A DNA stretch of 64,000 bases from Gemmataceae bacterium (GCA_009691845.1 SIAJ01000001.1:62001-126000), one strand, 5' to 3'. Shown: positions 36,496 through 46,284, counted from the stretch's first letter. The notes: a model not told the origin generated them from the sequence alone. Program-made: numbers and translations.

Positions 36496-38958
36496 ATGGT
36501 TCGGCACGTATTGATCGCATGGGCGATGACAATTTCGGTCTGCGCAGCGGAGAGGCCCCGCCTGGTCGTACAACCCTCCAGCCTCGAACTTGTTGGCGTG
36601 GATCACCCGCATCGGCTCATTGTCACCTCAATCGACGAATCTGGAAAAGTGATCGATGTCTCGGGAGAGGCGACCTTCCGTTCGACGAACCCAAAGATCG
36701 CGGCTGTCTCATCCCAAACTGTTATTGCCCGAGGTGACGGCGAAACCGTGGTTACAGTTGCCCACAAGGGACTCGCCACATCGGTGACGGTAACGGTTCG
36801 CTATGCCAGCAACAAACAGGCCCCCTCTTACCTCAACGACGTGACGCCGATCTTCACCCGGCAGGGCTGTAATCAGGGTGCGTGTCACGGCAAAGGTGCC
36901 GGGCAAAATGGATTTCGCTTGTCTCTGCGCGGCTACGATCCGCTCAGCGATCATCGCTGGATCACGCGTGAGTTCAACGGCCGACGCATCGAAGGGGCAA
37001 GCCCCGAAATGAGTTTGTTGCTTCGCAAACCCCTCGGCCATGCACCGCACGAAGGCGGCCGGGTGTTCCGAACGGATAGCCGGGAGTATCGCGTCCTGCT
37101 CGACTGGCTGAAAACGGGTTCACCTGGCCCCAATCAGGACGACGCAAAACTGGTCAAGCTCGAAGTATTGCCCGGAACGCGGGTGATGAAGAAGGGCGAT
37201 CCCCAGCAACTGCTTGCCATCGGCGAATTCAACGATGGCACTCGACGCGATGTCACCTGGCTGACCAAGTTTGACTCGAACGATGCTGGGGTTGTCCACG
37301 TTTCGCAGGAGGGACTTGTAACCGCCAAGCGAGCAGGCGAGACGGCAATTCGGGCTTCGTTTCAGACGGAAGTGGCCGTCTCCATCTTCACGGTGCCGTT
37401 CGATGCGAAGATCGATGCCGGGAAGTTCGCGAAGAACAACTTCATCGACGAACACGTGAACGCCAAGCTGGCCGCTTTGAACATCGAGCCTTCGGAGCTC
37501 GCGTCGGACGAGGAGTTCATTCGACGTGCATTCTTGGATGCGGCCGGCACCTTGCCCAGTGCGGACGAAGTACGAACGTTTCTGGCCGACAAATCAGCCG
37601 ACCGACGAGCGAAACTGATCGACACGATTCTGGCACGCTCCGAGTTCGTCGATTACTGGACGTTGATTCTTGGCGACCTCTTGCAGAATCGCAAAGAGCG
37701 CGATCACGACGTGCGCGGCACCAAGGGTGTGCGTGATTTTCACATCTGGCTCCGCAAGCAGGTTGCCGCGAATCGGCATTGGGACGAACTGGCCCGCGAC
37801 GTGTTGACCGCCACGGGTTCCTCGAGTGATTCACCTGCGATCGGTTACTACATCGTCACCGTCGGCGAACAACGCGAGGCCGAGAAATCCGAAGTCACGG
37901 CCTCGGTCGCCCAGGCTTTTCTCGGCACCCGCATCGGCTGTGCCCAGTGCCACAATCATCCGCTGGAAAAATACACGCAAGACGATTACTACCACTTCGC
38001 AGGTTTCTTCTCACGCGTGCGGCTGGAACGCAAGGAAGCCAAGACCGGGCCGACGGTGCTGAAAGTATCGCACCCGGACCCGAACCAGAACAAGACGCCG
38101 ATTGGCGTGCGTCAGCCGCGAACGAACGAGTTCTTGAAAGCCCAACCGCTCGATCGCTCGCCGATGGACCTGAAGCCGGGCGACGACCCACGCCAAAAAC
38201 TCGCCGCCTGGATGACCGATCCCAAGAACGAGTACTTCGCCGGGGCTATGGCCAATCGAATCTGGAAGCATTACCTTGGCACCGGCCTCGTCGAACCGGT
38301 TGATGACCTACGGCTCACCAATCCGCCGACGAACCCGGCACTTTGGAAAGCGCTGGTCGTCGAGTTCGTTTCACACAAGTTCGACCTGAAGCATCTGATG
38401 CGGTCGATCCTGAACAGTCGCACGTATCAACTGGCCAGCACAACCAAGGCCGGCAACGAGACCGACGTGCGCTTCTACTCGCACTATTACGCCCGTCGAT
38501 TGCCGGCCGAGGTCATGCTCGACGCCATCAGTCAGGCGACCGGCGTGCCCGATCGCTTCGCAGGGTATCCACTCGGTTTGCGGGCGATCCAGCTACCCGA
38601 TCCTGGGATGAACTCTTACTTCCTGTCGCTCTTCGGCCGCTCGGAACGCGTGACAGCCTGCGCCTGCGAACGCAATGGCGAGGTGACAATGCCGCAATTG
38701 CTGCACCTTCAAAACGGCGACTCCGTGGTCCAAAAGATCCGTTCCGGCGAAGGCCGCCTCGCGAAGTGGGTGAAGGACATTCCGGATTCGGACAAGTTGA
38801 TGGACGAGGTGTTTCTAAACACCGTGAGCCGCCTGCCATCCGGGGAGGAAAGAAAGACGGTTCAGCAATTGCTGACGGAAGGCGATCCAAAAGAAGAAGT
38901 GTTCCGCGACCTGTTTTGGGCTCTCTTGAACTCGAAGAACTTTGCGTTCAACCATTGA
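36496..38958 (+). CDS. DUF1549/DUF1553 protein with Big2 domain (planctomycete cytochrome-like)
   Basis: 820 residues, signal peptide then a Big2 bacterial immunoglobulin-like domain (about 25-105). A heme-type site follows, CNQGACHG (a planctomycete variant of CxxCH), then a second Big2-like stretch, the DUF1549 domain (about 310-530, with a true CxxCH site, GCAQCHNHP) and DUF1553 (about 560-800, PEVMLDAISQATGVPDRFAG-like block RRLPAEVMLDAISQATGVP). Such proteins occur in many copies in planctomycetes, usually paired with DUF1501; none is adjacent here. Predicted to be an exported heme protein; partner and substrate unknown. Confidence 0.92.
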   Translation: MVRHVLIAWAMTISVCAAERPRLVVQPSSLELVGVDHPHRLIVTSIDESGKVIDVSGEATFRSTNPKIAAVSSQTVIARGDGETVVTVAHKGLATSVTVTVRYASNKQAPSYLNDVTPIFTRQGCNQGACHGKGAGQNGFRLSLRGYDPLSDHRWITREFNGRRIEGASPEMSLLLRKPLGHAPHEGGRVFRTDSREYRVLLDWLKTGSPGPNQDDAKLVKLEVLPGTRVMKKGDPQQLLAIGEFNDGTRRDVTWLTKFDSNDAGVVHVSQEGLVTAKRAGETAIRASFQTEVAVSIFTVPFDAKIDAGKFAKNNFIDEHVNAKLAALNIEPSELASDEEFIRRAFLDAAGTLPSADEVRTFLADKSADRRAKLIDTILARSEFVDYWTLILGDLLQNRKERDHDVRGTKGVRDFHIWLRKQVAANRHWDELARDVLTATGSSSDSPAIGYYIVTVGEQREAEKSEVTASVAQAFLGTRIGCAQCHNHPLEKYTQDDYYHFAGFFSRVRLERKEAKTGPTVLKVSHPDPNQNKTPIGVRQPRTNEFLKAQPLDRSPMDLKPGDDPRQKLAAWMTDPKNEYFAGAMANRIWKHYLGTGLVEPVDDLRLTNPPTNPALWKALVVEFVSHKFDLKHLMRSILNSRTYQLASTTKAGNETDVRFYSHYYARRLPAEVMLDAISQATGVPDRFAGYPLGLRAIQLPDPGMNSYFLSLFGRSERVTACACERNGEVTMPQLLHLQNGDSVVQKIRSGEGRLAKWVKDIPDSDKLMDEVFLNTVSRLPSGEERKTVQQLLTEGDPKEEVFRDLFWALLNSKNFAFNH

Positions 38959-39064
38959 GACTCCACGACCGAAAACTCTTGAAATCGATTCCTACGCCAA
39001 ATAGCAGCCGAATACGAATCTTCGCTGATCTGCACGGAAGATTCGTGTGAGTGTGTCCTGGAAA

Positions 39065-39670
39065 TCACCTCTCCACCCGCAGAACCTCGTTCCAGTCCGA
39101 TATTTGAACATGGATATCCCCCATCTTGCAGGGATCGTCCGTCAGCAAGGCCATTCCGAGCAGGATTGGCCGTCCGCCTGCTTTCGCGGGGCCGGCGACC
39201 TTGATCCAGCGCGAGGATTTCTTGCCGGCATCTGGCGACACAACCAGCCGATGGAACGTCGGTGCAAAGCCGGCCACGCTTAGCTGCGTCGGCCAGATTT
39301 TTACGCGTGGTTTGTCGGTCTTGATGAAAATCCCCAGATTGCGGAGTACCTCGTCGAGAAGTTCCGGCACCTCGTCCATCGAGATTGGATCCTGGGCCTT
39401 ACCCGTTGGACAAATAACGATCAACCGCACACGAACGGGTTCGCCCTTGGCCGTTAATCGCTTCGAGCCTGGAGGCGGGGGAGGCGGATATTCCGCGAGG
39501 TCTTCGCGTTGCCCGCGCTCGAGATCAGGGTGCTTCTTCTTGCGGCCCGTGGCAATCTTGAATAGCACGAACAGAGCGACCAGCACGCCGACGCCGGCAG
39601 CCACGTAAATCCAGAGATTGGGGTCGCCCTTGGCTTTTTCGAGTTGCTCGTTCACTTGTGCGAAGAACAT
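39065..39670 (-). CDS. Single-pass membrane protein, unknown function
   Basis: 201 residues. A short N-terminus precedes one membrane helix (WIYVAAGVGVLVALFVLFKI, residues about 19-38), then a basic patch (GRKKKH), a proline run and a soluble domain of about 130 residues (VRVRLIVICPTGKAQ, LSVAGFAPTFHRLVVSPD). Topology suggests a cytoplasmic or periplasmic domain tethered to the membrane. I took the ATG at 39670, with GGGTGAG upstream; a GTG three codons earlier is possible. No family recognised. Confidence 0.75.
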   Translation of the reverse strand: MFFAQVNEQLEKAKGDPNLWIYVAAGVGVLVALFVLFKIATGRKKKHPDLERGQREDLAEYPPPPPPGSKRLTAKGEPVRVRLIVICPTGKAQDPISMDEVPELLDEVLRNLGIFIKTDKPRVKIWPTQLSVAGFAPTFHRLVVSPDAGKKSSRWIKVAGPAKAGGRPILLGMALLTDDPCKMGDIHVQISDWNEVLRVER

Positions 39671-39835
39671 GTTGCTCACCCGCTTATGATGAGAGGGATG
39701 AGATTCTCACGCTGGCCGAGGCCAAAGCGCGAGCGAGGCGTCAATCGTGCTCCTCGCTTGTGCTTCGGTCTTGCTCGGACGAGATCGTGTTGGGTGAGTT
39801 TCCCGGATCGACACCTGCGTTTCAAGAGGCTGTTC

Positions 39836-40864
39836 ATGATTTCGCTACTTCTTTTGTCGCTGTCGCCCATGGCCGAACCTGCCCCCTGGGAGAAGGACGA
39901 GACTGCCTATCTCTCGAACATCAAGCAGTTGACGAGCGATTTCGTCCGGGCCGGCGAGGGTTACTTCTCGCCCGATGGCACCAAGATCATCTACCAGGCC
40001 GAGGAATCAGCCACCGGAAATCCGTTCTACCAGATCTTTCTCCAGGACTTGAAGACTGGCAAATACCATCGCGTGAGCCCGGGTGCCGGACGAACGACCT
40101 GCTCCTATTTCCGGCCGGATGGCAAGCGTGTGATTTACGCGAGCAGCCACGAAGACCCGGATGCCAAGAAGCATCAGGAAGCCGAGTACAAGCAGCGTGA
40201 AGAGGATCGCAAGAAAGGAATTCGTCGCCGCTATACGTGGGACTTCGATCCGCACGTCAAGATTTACGAAGCGGACCTCGATGGCGGAAATCGCAAGTGC
40301 CTGACGCCCAATGCAAAAGTCTACACGGCCGAGGGAAGCTACTCCGCTGATGGCAAGCAGATCGTTTACAGTGCCGGCAATGCAGGCAACGTGCAGCTTT
40401 ACATCATGAATGCCGACGGGAGTGGTTCACGACCAATCACGAAAGCACTGAACTGTTACAACGGCGGCCCATTCTTTTCGCCGGATGGAAAGCGTGTGAT
40501 CTTTCGCAGCGACCGCAAGGAAAAGGATCGCCTGCAACTCTACGTCGTCAACGTGGACGGTACGGGCGAAAAAGCCCTGACCGATAACGACAAGTGGGTC
40601 TATTGGGCTCCGTACTGGCACAAGGACGGCAAGCACATCATCTACACGGCCGCCGATCACACCGACGAAAAGGCCCGCCCGAATTACGACCTGTACTGGA
40701 TGAACATCGATACGGGCAAGACGACCCGCATCACGCATGCCCCTGGTGCGGATGTGTTGCCAGTGTTTAGTCCGGACTACACCAAAGTGATGTGGACCAC
40801 CAGCCGCGATGGCCGCTCGCCGACGCAGTTGTACATCGCGAATTTTGCAGCACCCAAGGATTGA
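39836..40864 (+). CDS. TolB-like WD40/PD40 beta-propeller protein
   Basis: 342 residues. A short hydrophobic N-terminus (ISLLLLSLSPMAEPAP) suggests export. PD40 repeats are clear: GEGYFSPDGTKIIYQ, GSYSADGKQIVYS, GPFFSPDGKRVIFRSDR and VFSPDYTKVMWTTSRDG, about five blades. It is similar to the TolB propeller, but no TolB N-terminal domain or Tol/Pal neighbours are present; it is probably a binding or hydrolase-associated propeller. Start ATG at 39836 with AGAGG upstream. Confidence 0.86.
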   Translation: MISLLLLSLSPMAEPAPWEKDETAYLSNIKQLTSDFVRAGEGYFSPDGTKIIYQAEESATGNPFYQIFLQDLKTGKYHRVSPGAGRTTCSYFRPDGKRVIYASSHEDPDAKKHQEAEYKQREEDRKKGIRRRYTWDFDPHVKIYEADLDGGNRKCLTPNAKVYTAEGSYSADGKQIVYSAGNAGNVQLYIMNADGSGSRPITKALNCYNGGPFFSPDGKRVIFRSDRKEKDRLQLYVVNVDGTGEKALTDNDKWVYWAPYWHKDGKHIIYTAADHTDEKARPNYDLYWMNIDTGKTTRITHAPGADVLPVFSPDYTKVMWTTSRDGRSPTQLYIANFAAPKD

Positions 40865-40885
40865 ACAATGCGATTCAAAGATTGA

Positions 40886-40960
40886 GGCGAGCCGAGCGGC
40901 GTAAGCCGCCGGGTGATGTTGCCGGCCCTTCACCCGGCGGCTTACGCCGCTCGGCTCGCC
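40886..40960. repeat. Long inverted repeat after the TolB-like gene
   Basis: Arms of about 33 bases: GGCGAGCCGAGCGGCGTAAG continuing to CCGCCGGGTGA, and TCACCCGGCGGCTTACGCC continuing to GCTCGGCTCGCC, around TGTTGCCGGCCC. It lies 22 bases after the stop. Related in style to 54711-54788. Confidence 0.9.
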
Positions 40961-41076
40961 ACAGTCTGTCGCAAACTCGTCTTCGCGAATCCCACGATTT
41001 CGAACTAATTACTTGCACATTCACCTGAGCCTGGCCACAATATTCTCCTCCCCGCTCCATTTTTCAGGAGTCTCTC

Positions 41077-42648
41077 ATGAGTCACACGCGTCGCGACTTT
41101 TTGGCCGACGTTGGCAAGGGCATGTTGGCTGCCGGGCTTGGCACCGGCTTGGCCACGGAACTCGGTCTCTGCCCAGCCCTGGCCGGAGAGGTCGCAAAGG
41201 ATCTCACGTTCGGCGAACTCGAACCACTCGTTGCCCTTCTTCAAGAAACGCCCAAGACGAAGCTCATGCCGATTCTGGTCGAGAAGCTGAATGCGGGATT
41301 GGAACTCAAACGACTCACAGCCGCAGCCGCGTTGTCGAACGCTCGTACTTTCGGCGGTGAAAACTATTTTGGTTTCCACACGTTCATGGCCCTCGTGCCT
41401 TCCTACCAGATGGCGAGCGAACTGCCGAAGGAGAAGGCCGCGCTGCCCTTGCTGAAGGTGCTGTATCGCAATGCCCATTACGCTCAGGAAGTCGGCGGGC
41501 ACAAGAACGAAGTGCTGAAGCCGATGACGCCTGCCGGATCGGGAACTCCGGAAGACCTTCGCAAGGCCATCCATTCCGGTGACCGGGCCAGGGCCGAACA
41601 ACTTCTTGCCGCGGTGGCGAAAACCCCGGAAGACGCGCTCAATGCCGCACTTCTCGGCGTGGAAGATACGCACGACGTCCACACGGCCGTCATGCCGTGG
41701 CGAGCCTACGCGATGCTCGACATCGTTGGCAAGGAACATGCGGTGACGCTCCTTCGGCAGTCGGTTCGCCAATGTGCCAAGCAATGTGAGTCGCAGAAGG
41801 GTCGAATCGCCGAGATGGAAGCGTTCCGAAAGATTCTGCCGAGCCTGCTTGAGAAGCACAAGCTGCCAAAGGCGGCGGCCGGCACACGCAAGGCCGACGA
41901 CGCCTGGATGGAGCAGATGTGCGGGACGATCCTCACCTCCACGCAATCGCAGGCTGGCGAAGCAGTCGCCATGGCCTTGGCTGAGGGCTTTGATCCGGAG
42001 CATGTTGGCGAAGCAATCTCGATGGCCGCGAATCAGTTGTTACTGCGACAGGTCCCGGATCGAGAAGGCAAGAAAGTGATCAGCTTCCGCACCCATGGCG
42101 ATGCAGCGGGCGTACACGCATCGGATGCGACGAATGCTTGGCGAAACATGGCCCGCGTGAGCAACCCGCGCAATCGGGCCGCTGGCCTGATCCTGGCCGC
42201 GATGGACTCTGCACGCAGCGCCGGGTTCAAGGCGGGTGGAGCAACCAACTACATGAAGGAGCCACTTCCTCACGTTGCCGACTTGGAGAAAGTGATTGCG
42301 AAGGACGCGGCCACGTTGCTGAAGGAACTCGATGGCGCGATCCGCGAGAACGACCAGATGCGAGCGGCCGCCGTTGCCCAGGCGTACGGCCTGCAGAAGC
42401 ACGCGGCTCGGCCGATGTTCGACCTGCTACTCCAATTCGCAATCAGCGAGGATGGCCGGTTGCACTCGGAGAAGTACTATCGCACCGTGAGCGAAGAATA
42501 CGCCACGACCCGCGACGCGTTCAAATGGCGCCAAGTCGTCGCCTTGGCCCGTTCGACGGCGAGCATGTACGGCTATTCCCAGTTTGATAAGAGGGAAGGC
42601 CGAGCACCTGGGTATGAGGAAGCTTGTAAGTTGCTGAAAGTTACTTGA
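41077..42648 (+). CDS. Tat-exported protein of unknown function
   Basis: 523 residues. A twin-arginine signal (TRRDFL, residues 4-9, followed by a hydrophobic stretch to ALAGE) predicts folded export through Tat. The mature protein is helical throughout with Ala/Leu-rich repeats and several histidines (YFGFHTFMAL, EVGGHKNE, VEDTHDVHTAVMPWRAY) that could form a metal site. Seen only as a conserved planctomycete-type hypothetical; no catalytic motif assigned. A repeat lies on each side. Confidence 0.85.
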   Translation: MSHTRRDFLADVGKGMLAAGLGTGLATELGLCPALAGEVAKDLTFGELEPLVALLQETPKTKLMPILVEKLNAGLELKRLTAAAALSNARTFGGENYFGFHTFMALVPSYQMASELPKEKAALPLLKVLYRNAHYAQEVGGHKNEVLKPMTPAGSGTPEDLRKAIHSGDRARAEQLLAAVAKTPEDALNAALLGVEDTHDVHTAVMPWRAYAMLDIVGKEHAVTLLRQSVRQCAKQCESQKGRIAEMEAFRKILPSLLEKHKLPKAAAGTRKADDAWMEQMCGTILTSTQSQAGEAVAMALAEGFDPEHVGEAISMAANQLLLRQVPDREGKKVISFRTHGDAAGVHASDATNAWRNMARVSNPRNRAAGLILAAMDSARSAGFKAGGATNYMKEPLPHVADLEKVIAKDAATLLKELDGAIRENDQMRAAAVAQAYGLQKHAARPMFDLLLQFAISEDGRLHSEKYYRTVSEEYATTRDAFKWRQVVALARSTASMYGYSQFDKREGRAPGYEEACKLLKVT

Positions 42649-42716
42649 GCCCGAAGATTCTCCCTCGCTAACGCTTCGGGCTCCACCGATAGGGCCCGAA
42701 GTGCAGCGAGGGAGAG
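42647..42716. repeat. Palindromic repeat between the Tat gene and the dehydrogenase
   Basis: GAGCCCGAAG and CTTCGGGCTC arms and, inward and outward, CTCCCTCGCT with GCGAGGGAG, giving interleaved stems. The plus-strand gene's stop codon (42646-42648) overlaps the first base pairs. It separates two convergent genes. Confidence 0.75.
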
Positions 42717-42725
42717 TCGCTTTTC

Positions 42726-43724
42726 TCACGCCGCCAGGTTCGCAATCAACTCGCGCGTTATCGTCTCCGTGTTCCCATCGCCACCCAAGTCGCGCGTGAG
42801 TCCCTTCTTTCCTACAAGTGTTCGGCGAACGGACTGCTCGATGCGCTCAGCGGCATCGCGATAACCGACGTGATTGAGCATCATCGCCGCCGAACGAAGA
42901 CAGGCGATCGGGTTCGCCAATCCCTTGCCGGCAATGTCCGGGGCGCTGCCGTGGACGGCTTCGAACACGGCACATCGGCTGCCAAAGTTCGCGCCGGGGA
43001 CAACTCCCAGGCCGCCAACCAGGCCCGCACAGAGATCGCTGATTACGTCGCCAAACAGATTCTCCATGACGAGCACATCGAACTTGGTCGGATCGAGCAC
43101 GAGTTCGAGACATAGGTTGTCGATCAGTTTTTCATCGAAAGTAATGAACGGATAATCGTCGGCCACTTCGCGGGCACACTTCAGAAACAGGCCGTCGCTC
43201 AAACGCATCACGTCGGCCTTGTGGCAGAACGTGACCTTGCGTCGTCCCTGATTCTTGGCCAGTTCAAATGCGTAGCGAACAATGCGCTCGGCCGCAGAGC
43301 GAGTGATGACGCGCAGACTTTCGATCACGCCTGGGACAACCACGTGCTCCAGGCCTGCATACAGGCCCTCCGTGTTTTCACGCACGACCACGAGGTCGAC
43401 ATTTTCAAAGGGAGTCGTCACTCCCGGCAGCGAGCAAACGGGGCGAATGCTCGCGAACAGATCGAGCCCTTGCCGCAATTTCACGTTGATGGAACGAAAG
43501 CCTTTTCCGATGGGAGTCGTGCAAGGGCCCTTGAGGGCCACACGATGCTTGCGGATAAGATCGAGCGTCGATTCGGGCAACGGATCGCCGTGTGTCTTGG
43601 CCGCGTCGAGTCCGGCCGCGGCAACGATCCAATCGATTTTCGCACCGGCCGCGGCCACGATTAATTTGGTCGCGTCGGTTACTTCTGGGCCAATGCCGTC
43701 GCCGGGAATCAGAACGAGTTGCAC
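42726..43724 (-). CDS. NAD-type isocitrate/isopropylmalate dehydrogenase family
   Basis: 332 residues. Beta-decarboxylating dehydrogenase: LIPGDGIGPEV opens the fold, VVRENTEGLYAGLEH carries the substrate residue pattern of isocitrate dehydrogenase, and FEAVHGSAPDIAGKGLANP binds NAD. The NTEGLYAG stretch points to isocitrate rather than isopropylmalate, giving 2-oxoglutarate, though homoisocitrate cannot be excluded. I chose GTG at 43724 (VQLVLIPGD) because GGAAGG precedes it by seven bases; upstream in-frame starts add unlike residues. Confidence 0.9.
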   Translation of the reverse strand: MQLVLIPGDGIGPEVTDATKLIVAAAGAKIDWIVAAAGLDAAKTHGDPLPESTLDLIRKHRVALKGPCTTPIGKGFRSINVKLRQGLDLFASIRPVCSLPGVTTPFENVDLVVVRENTEGLYAGLEHVVVPGVIESLRVITRSAAERIVRYAFELAKNQGRRKVTFCHKADVMRLSDGLFLKCAREVADDYPFITFDEKLIDNLCLELVLDPTKFDVLVMENLFGDVISDLCAGLVGGLGVVPGANFGSRCAVFEAVHGSAPDIAGKGLANPIACLRSAAMMLNHVGYRDAAERIEQSVRRTLVGKKGLTRDLGGDGNTETITRELIANLAA

Positions 43725-43913
43725 GGTAAAGCCTTCCGGAAAAATGCAACAGGAGAGGTTTTCCACGGAACCTTTTCCTGTCGCCAAGCGTCTATGTTAA
43801 TGGATGAAGCAGCGGCTGAGGCGTGCCAGGCTTTGGCCTGCACAACTTCCGTTGCGGTCATTGAAGGGAGAGATTCATTCGGATTCTACAAGTCGAAGCT
43901 CACTTCCCCTAGT

Positions 43914-43924
43914 CCCCCCCCCCC
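43914..43924. repeat. C11 homopolymer tract
   Basis: Eleven consecutive C residues in the 282-base divergent gap between the isocitrate dehydrogenase gene and the protease fusion. The rest of the gap shows no gene. Such tracts are prone to slippage and sequencing error. Confidence 0.8.
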
Positions 43925-44006
43925 ACGAAACGTGGACCAAGAACAAGTCAGGGTTGCGGAAGGAGTCCAACTCTCGCACAATAACTCCTCTCACCCGGAG
44001 CGAAGC

Positions 44007-46160
44007 ATGTCCCGCCTTGCCATCACTTTTCTGATCGTCAGCTTCCTACCCTTTTCCTCGGCCGAAGAGCCCAAGGCGAAGACCGTCGAGGAACTCGCCG
44101 AACAGGTGAAGCCTTCCCTCTGCGTTGTGACGACCAAGGGGCGCGAAGCCAATCGCGAAGGCCTTGGCACCGGGTTCGTCATCTCGGCCGATGGGCTCAT
44201 TGCCACAAATGCCCACGTCATTGGCGAGGGCCGACCGATTGCCGTTGAGTTTGCAGATGGCAGGAAGTTCGATGTGGTTTCCGTTCATGCCCACGACCAG
44301 AAGCGCGATCTCGCCATCATCAAGATCGACGCCAAGGGGTTAAAGCCGCTCGTACTGGGCGATTCGGAAAAGTTGAAAGATGGCCAGGCCATTGTTGTGT
44401 TCGGCAATCCGAAGGGGCTGAAGTACAGCGTGGTGAGTGGCGTCGTCTCCGCGACGCGGGAAGTGGAGGGCCGCAAGATGATCCAGCTCGCCATTGCGGT
44501 GGAACCGGGCAATAGTGGCGGCCCGCTCGTGGACATGCAGGGCCGCGTGCAGGGCGTCATCACGCTGAAATCGCTGGTGACGGAGAACCTCGCTTTTGCG
44601 GGCACGGTGAACGATTTGAAGCCGTTGCTTGCGAAGCCAACTCCGGTGCCGATGGATGCCTGGGTCACGATTGGTGCGATTGATCCCGACGAGTGGAAGT
44701 CCGAGATGGGCGCTCGCTGGACGCAACGGGCCGGCCGCGTTCGTGTCGAGAGTGCGGGCACGGGCTTCGGTGGTCGTAGTATTTGCATCAACCAGCGTAA
44801 GCCGCCTGCCGTACCGTATGAAGTGACCGTGGCCGTGAAACTCAACGACGAAGCAGGAGCGGCCGGCCTGATCTTCCGACATGCCGAGGGCAAGCATTAC
44901 GGCTTCTATCCCACGGGTGGCAAGCTTCGTCTCACCCGTTTCGATGGGGCAGACGTCTATTCGTGGAAGATCCTGCACGATGCCGCCACGCCGTTTTACA
45001 AGCAAGGAGACTGGAACACCTTGCGTGTTCGAGTCGAAAAAACCGGAAACAAGTGTTACTTGAACGACCAGCTTGTGATCGAGTCCGATGATGTGGGATG
45101 GGTGGATGGCCAGGTCGGCCTGGCGAAGTTTCGGGACACGAAGGCGGAGTTCAAGAATTTTCGCGTTGGCGTCAACCTTGCTGCGACGCCCGGAGATGCG
45201 AAAGCCGTCCTGAAGTTACTGGAAGGATCGTCTCCGGACCTGAGTAAACTCGCGAAAGAAACAAACAGCACCGACGTGATCCGTTCGCGTGCCGCCGAAC
45301 TCGAAAAACAGGTCGCGAAGCTCAAGGAACTGGCGTCGAGGGTGCATCAGCAACGAGTGTTCGACGAGTTGATCAAGACGCTGGCCGGTGCGGAAGAGAA
45401 GATCGATCTCATTCATGCCGCCCTGCTCCTGGCCAAGCTCGATAACGAAGAACTTGACGTCCAGGCCTACCGCGATGATGTCGAACGGATGGCCAAGAAA
45501 GCGGCAGCCGATCTTCCCAAGGATGCGAAAGACGAGGCCAAGCTGAAGGCGCTCAACGCGTTCTTCTTCGAAAAACGCGGCTATCATGGTAGCCGAGGCG
45601 ACTACTACAACCGCTCGAACAGCTACCTCAATGAAGTGATCGACGATCGCGAAGGGCTGCCGATTACCTTGTGCGTTCTTTACATGGACCTGGCAAGGCG
45701 TATGGGCGTGAGCGTCGTCGGCATCGGTTTGCCGGGGCACTTTGTCTCCCGGCACATGCCCAAGGAGGGCGAGGGAAAATTCATTGACGTGTACGACCGT
45801 GGCGAGCAATTGACGGCCGAGCAGGCGAAGAAGAAGGCGAGCGAGTATGCGGGCCGAGCGATTGGCGACGAGTTTCTCAAGCCCGTTGTGAAGCGAGCGA
45901 TCATTACGCGGATGCTGCACAACTTGCTGCGTGTCGCCCAGGGTGAAAAGGACGTGGATGCCGGGCTTCGCTATTTGAATGCCCTGTTGACGCTCCAGCC
46001 CGATGATGCCGAGAACCGCGTGATGCGAGCGGGTATTTATCTTTCCAAGGGCATGAAAGCGGATGCGCTCAAGGATGTCGATTTTTTGATCGAGCATCCG
46101 ACCGATTCCGTGGACATCCGCGAGCTGAGGCGGCTGAAGAAGCAACTGGAAGATCAGTAA
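44007..46160 (+). CDS. Trypsin-like protease / lamin-G-like / SirB1-transglutaminase fusion
   Basis: 717 residues with a signal peptide. The HtrA-like serine protease domain covers about 30-215 with His70 (TNAHVI), Asp101 (RDLAIIK) and Ser170 (GNSGGP). A beta-sandwich of the DUF1080/laminin-G kind spans about 225-385 (AGLIFRHAEGKHYGFYPTGG, VGLAKFRDTKAEFKNFRVG). After a coiled linker, a SirB1/transglutaminase-like domain follows (about 510-640: SYLNEVIDDREGLPITLCVL, IGLPGHFVSRHMP), then a TPR-like end. The combination of protease and transglutaminase-like domain is unusual. Start ATG at 44007 has GGAG upstream; an in-frame ORF extends upstream but is not like the protein. Confidence 0.87.
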   Translation: MSRLAITFLIVSFLPFSSAEEPKAKTVEELAEQVKPSLCVVTTKGREANREGLGTGFVISADGLIATNAHVIGEGRPIAVEFADGRKFDVVSVHAHDQKRDLAIIKIDAKGLKPLVLGDSEKLKDGQAIVVFGNPKGLKYSVVSGVVSATREVEGRKMIQLAIAVEPGNSGGPLVDMQGRVQGVITLKSLVTENLAFAGTVNDLKPLLAKPTPVPMDAWVTIGAIDPDEWKSEMGARWTQRAGRVRVESAGTGFGGRSICINQRKPPAVPYEVTVAVKLNDEAGAAGLIFRHAEGKHYGFYPTGGKLRLTRFDGADVYSWKILHDAATPFYKQGDWNTLRVRVEKTGNKCYLNDQLVIESDDVGWVDGQVGLAKFRDTKAEFKNFRVGVNLAATPGDAKAVLKLLEGSSPDLSKLAKETNSTDVIRSRAAELEKQVAKLKELASRVHQQRVFDELIKTLAGAEEKIDLIHAALLLAKLDNEELDVQAYRDDVERMAKKAAADLPKDAKDEAKLKALNAFFFEKRGYHGSRGDYYNRSNSYLNEVIDDREGLPITLCVLYMDLARRMGVSVVGIGLPGHFVSRHMPKEGEGKFIDVYDRGEQLTAEQAKKKASEYAGRAIGDEFLKPVVKRAIITRMLHNLLRVAQGEKDVDAGLRYLNALLTLQPDDAENRVMRAGIYLSKGMKADALKDVDFLIEHPTDSVDIRELRRLKKQLEDQ

Positions 46161-46163
46161 AAA

Positions 46164-46284
46164 TGTAGCCCTTGATGGGAGTATCAGAACTGCGACCGTA
46201 AGGGAGCGGTCAACGATCGCTCCCTTACGGTCGCGGCTCTGAAAAGCTGCTCTCGCCTCCCTCTCGCGGAGCGAGAGGGCTACA
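46164..46284. repeat. Type C repeat with nested palindrome
   Basis: GTAGCCC at the left pairs with GGGCTAC at the right; the inner 46192-46234 palindrome has arms GCGACCGTAAGGGAGCG and CGCTCCCTTACGGTCGC, perfect over 17 bases. The right part contains CCCTCTCGCGGAGCGAGAGGG, the type C unit. Confidence 0.88.

Noticed and set aside
42726-43724. 3-isopropylmalate dehydrogenase (leuB)
   Set aside because: The NTEGLYAG substrate segment and absence of leuCD neighbours favour an isocitrate-type enzyme, though the families are close.
43725-44006. Upstream extension of the protease fusion to 43719
   Set aside because: Those 96 codons cross the C11 run and overlap the divergent isocitrate dehydrogenase start; the signal peptide begins at 44007.
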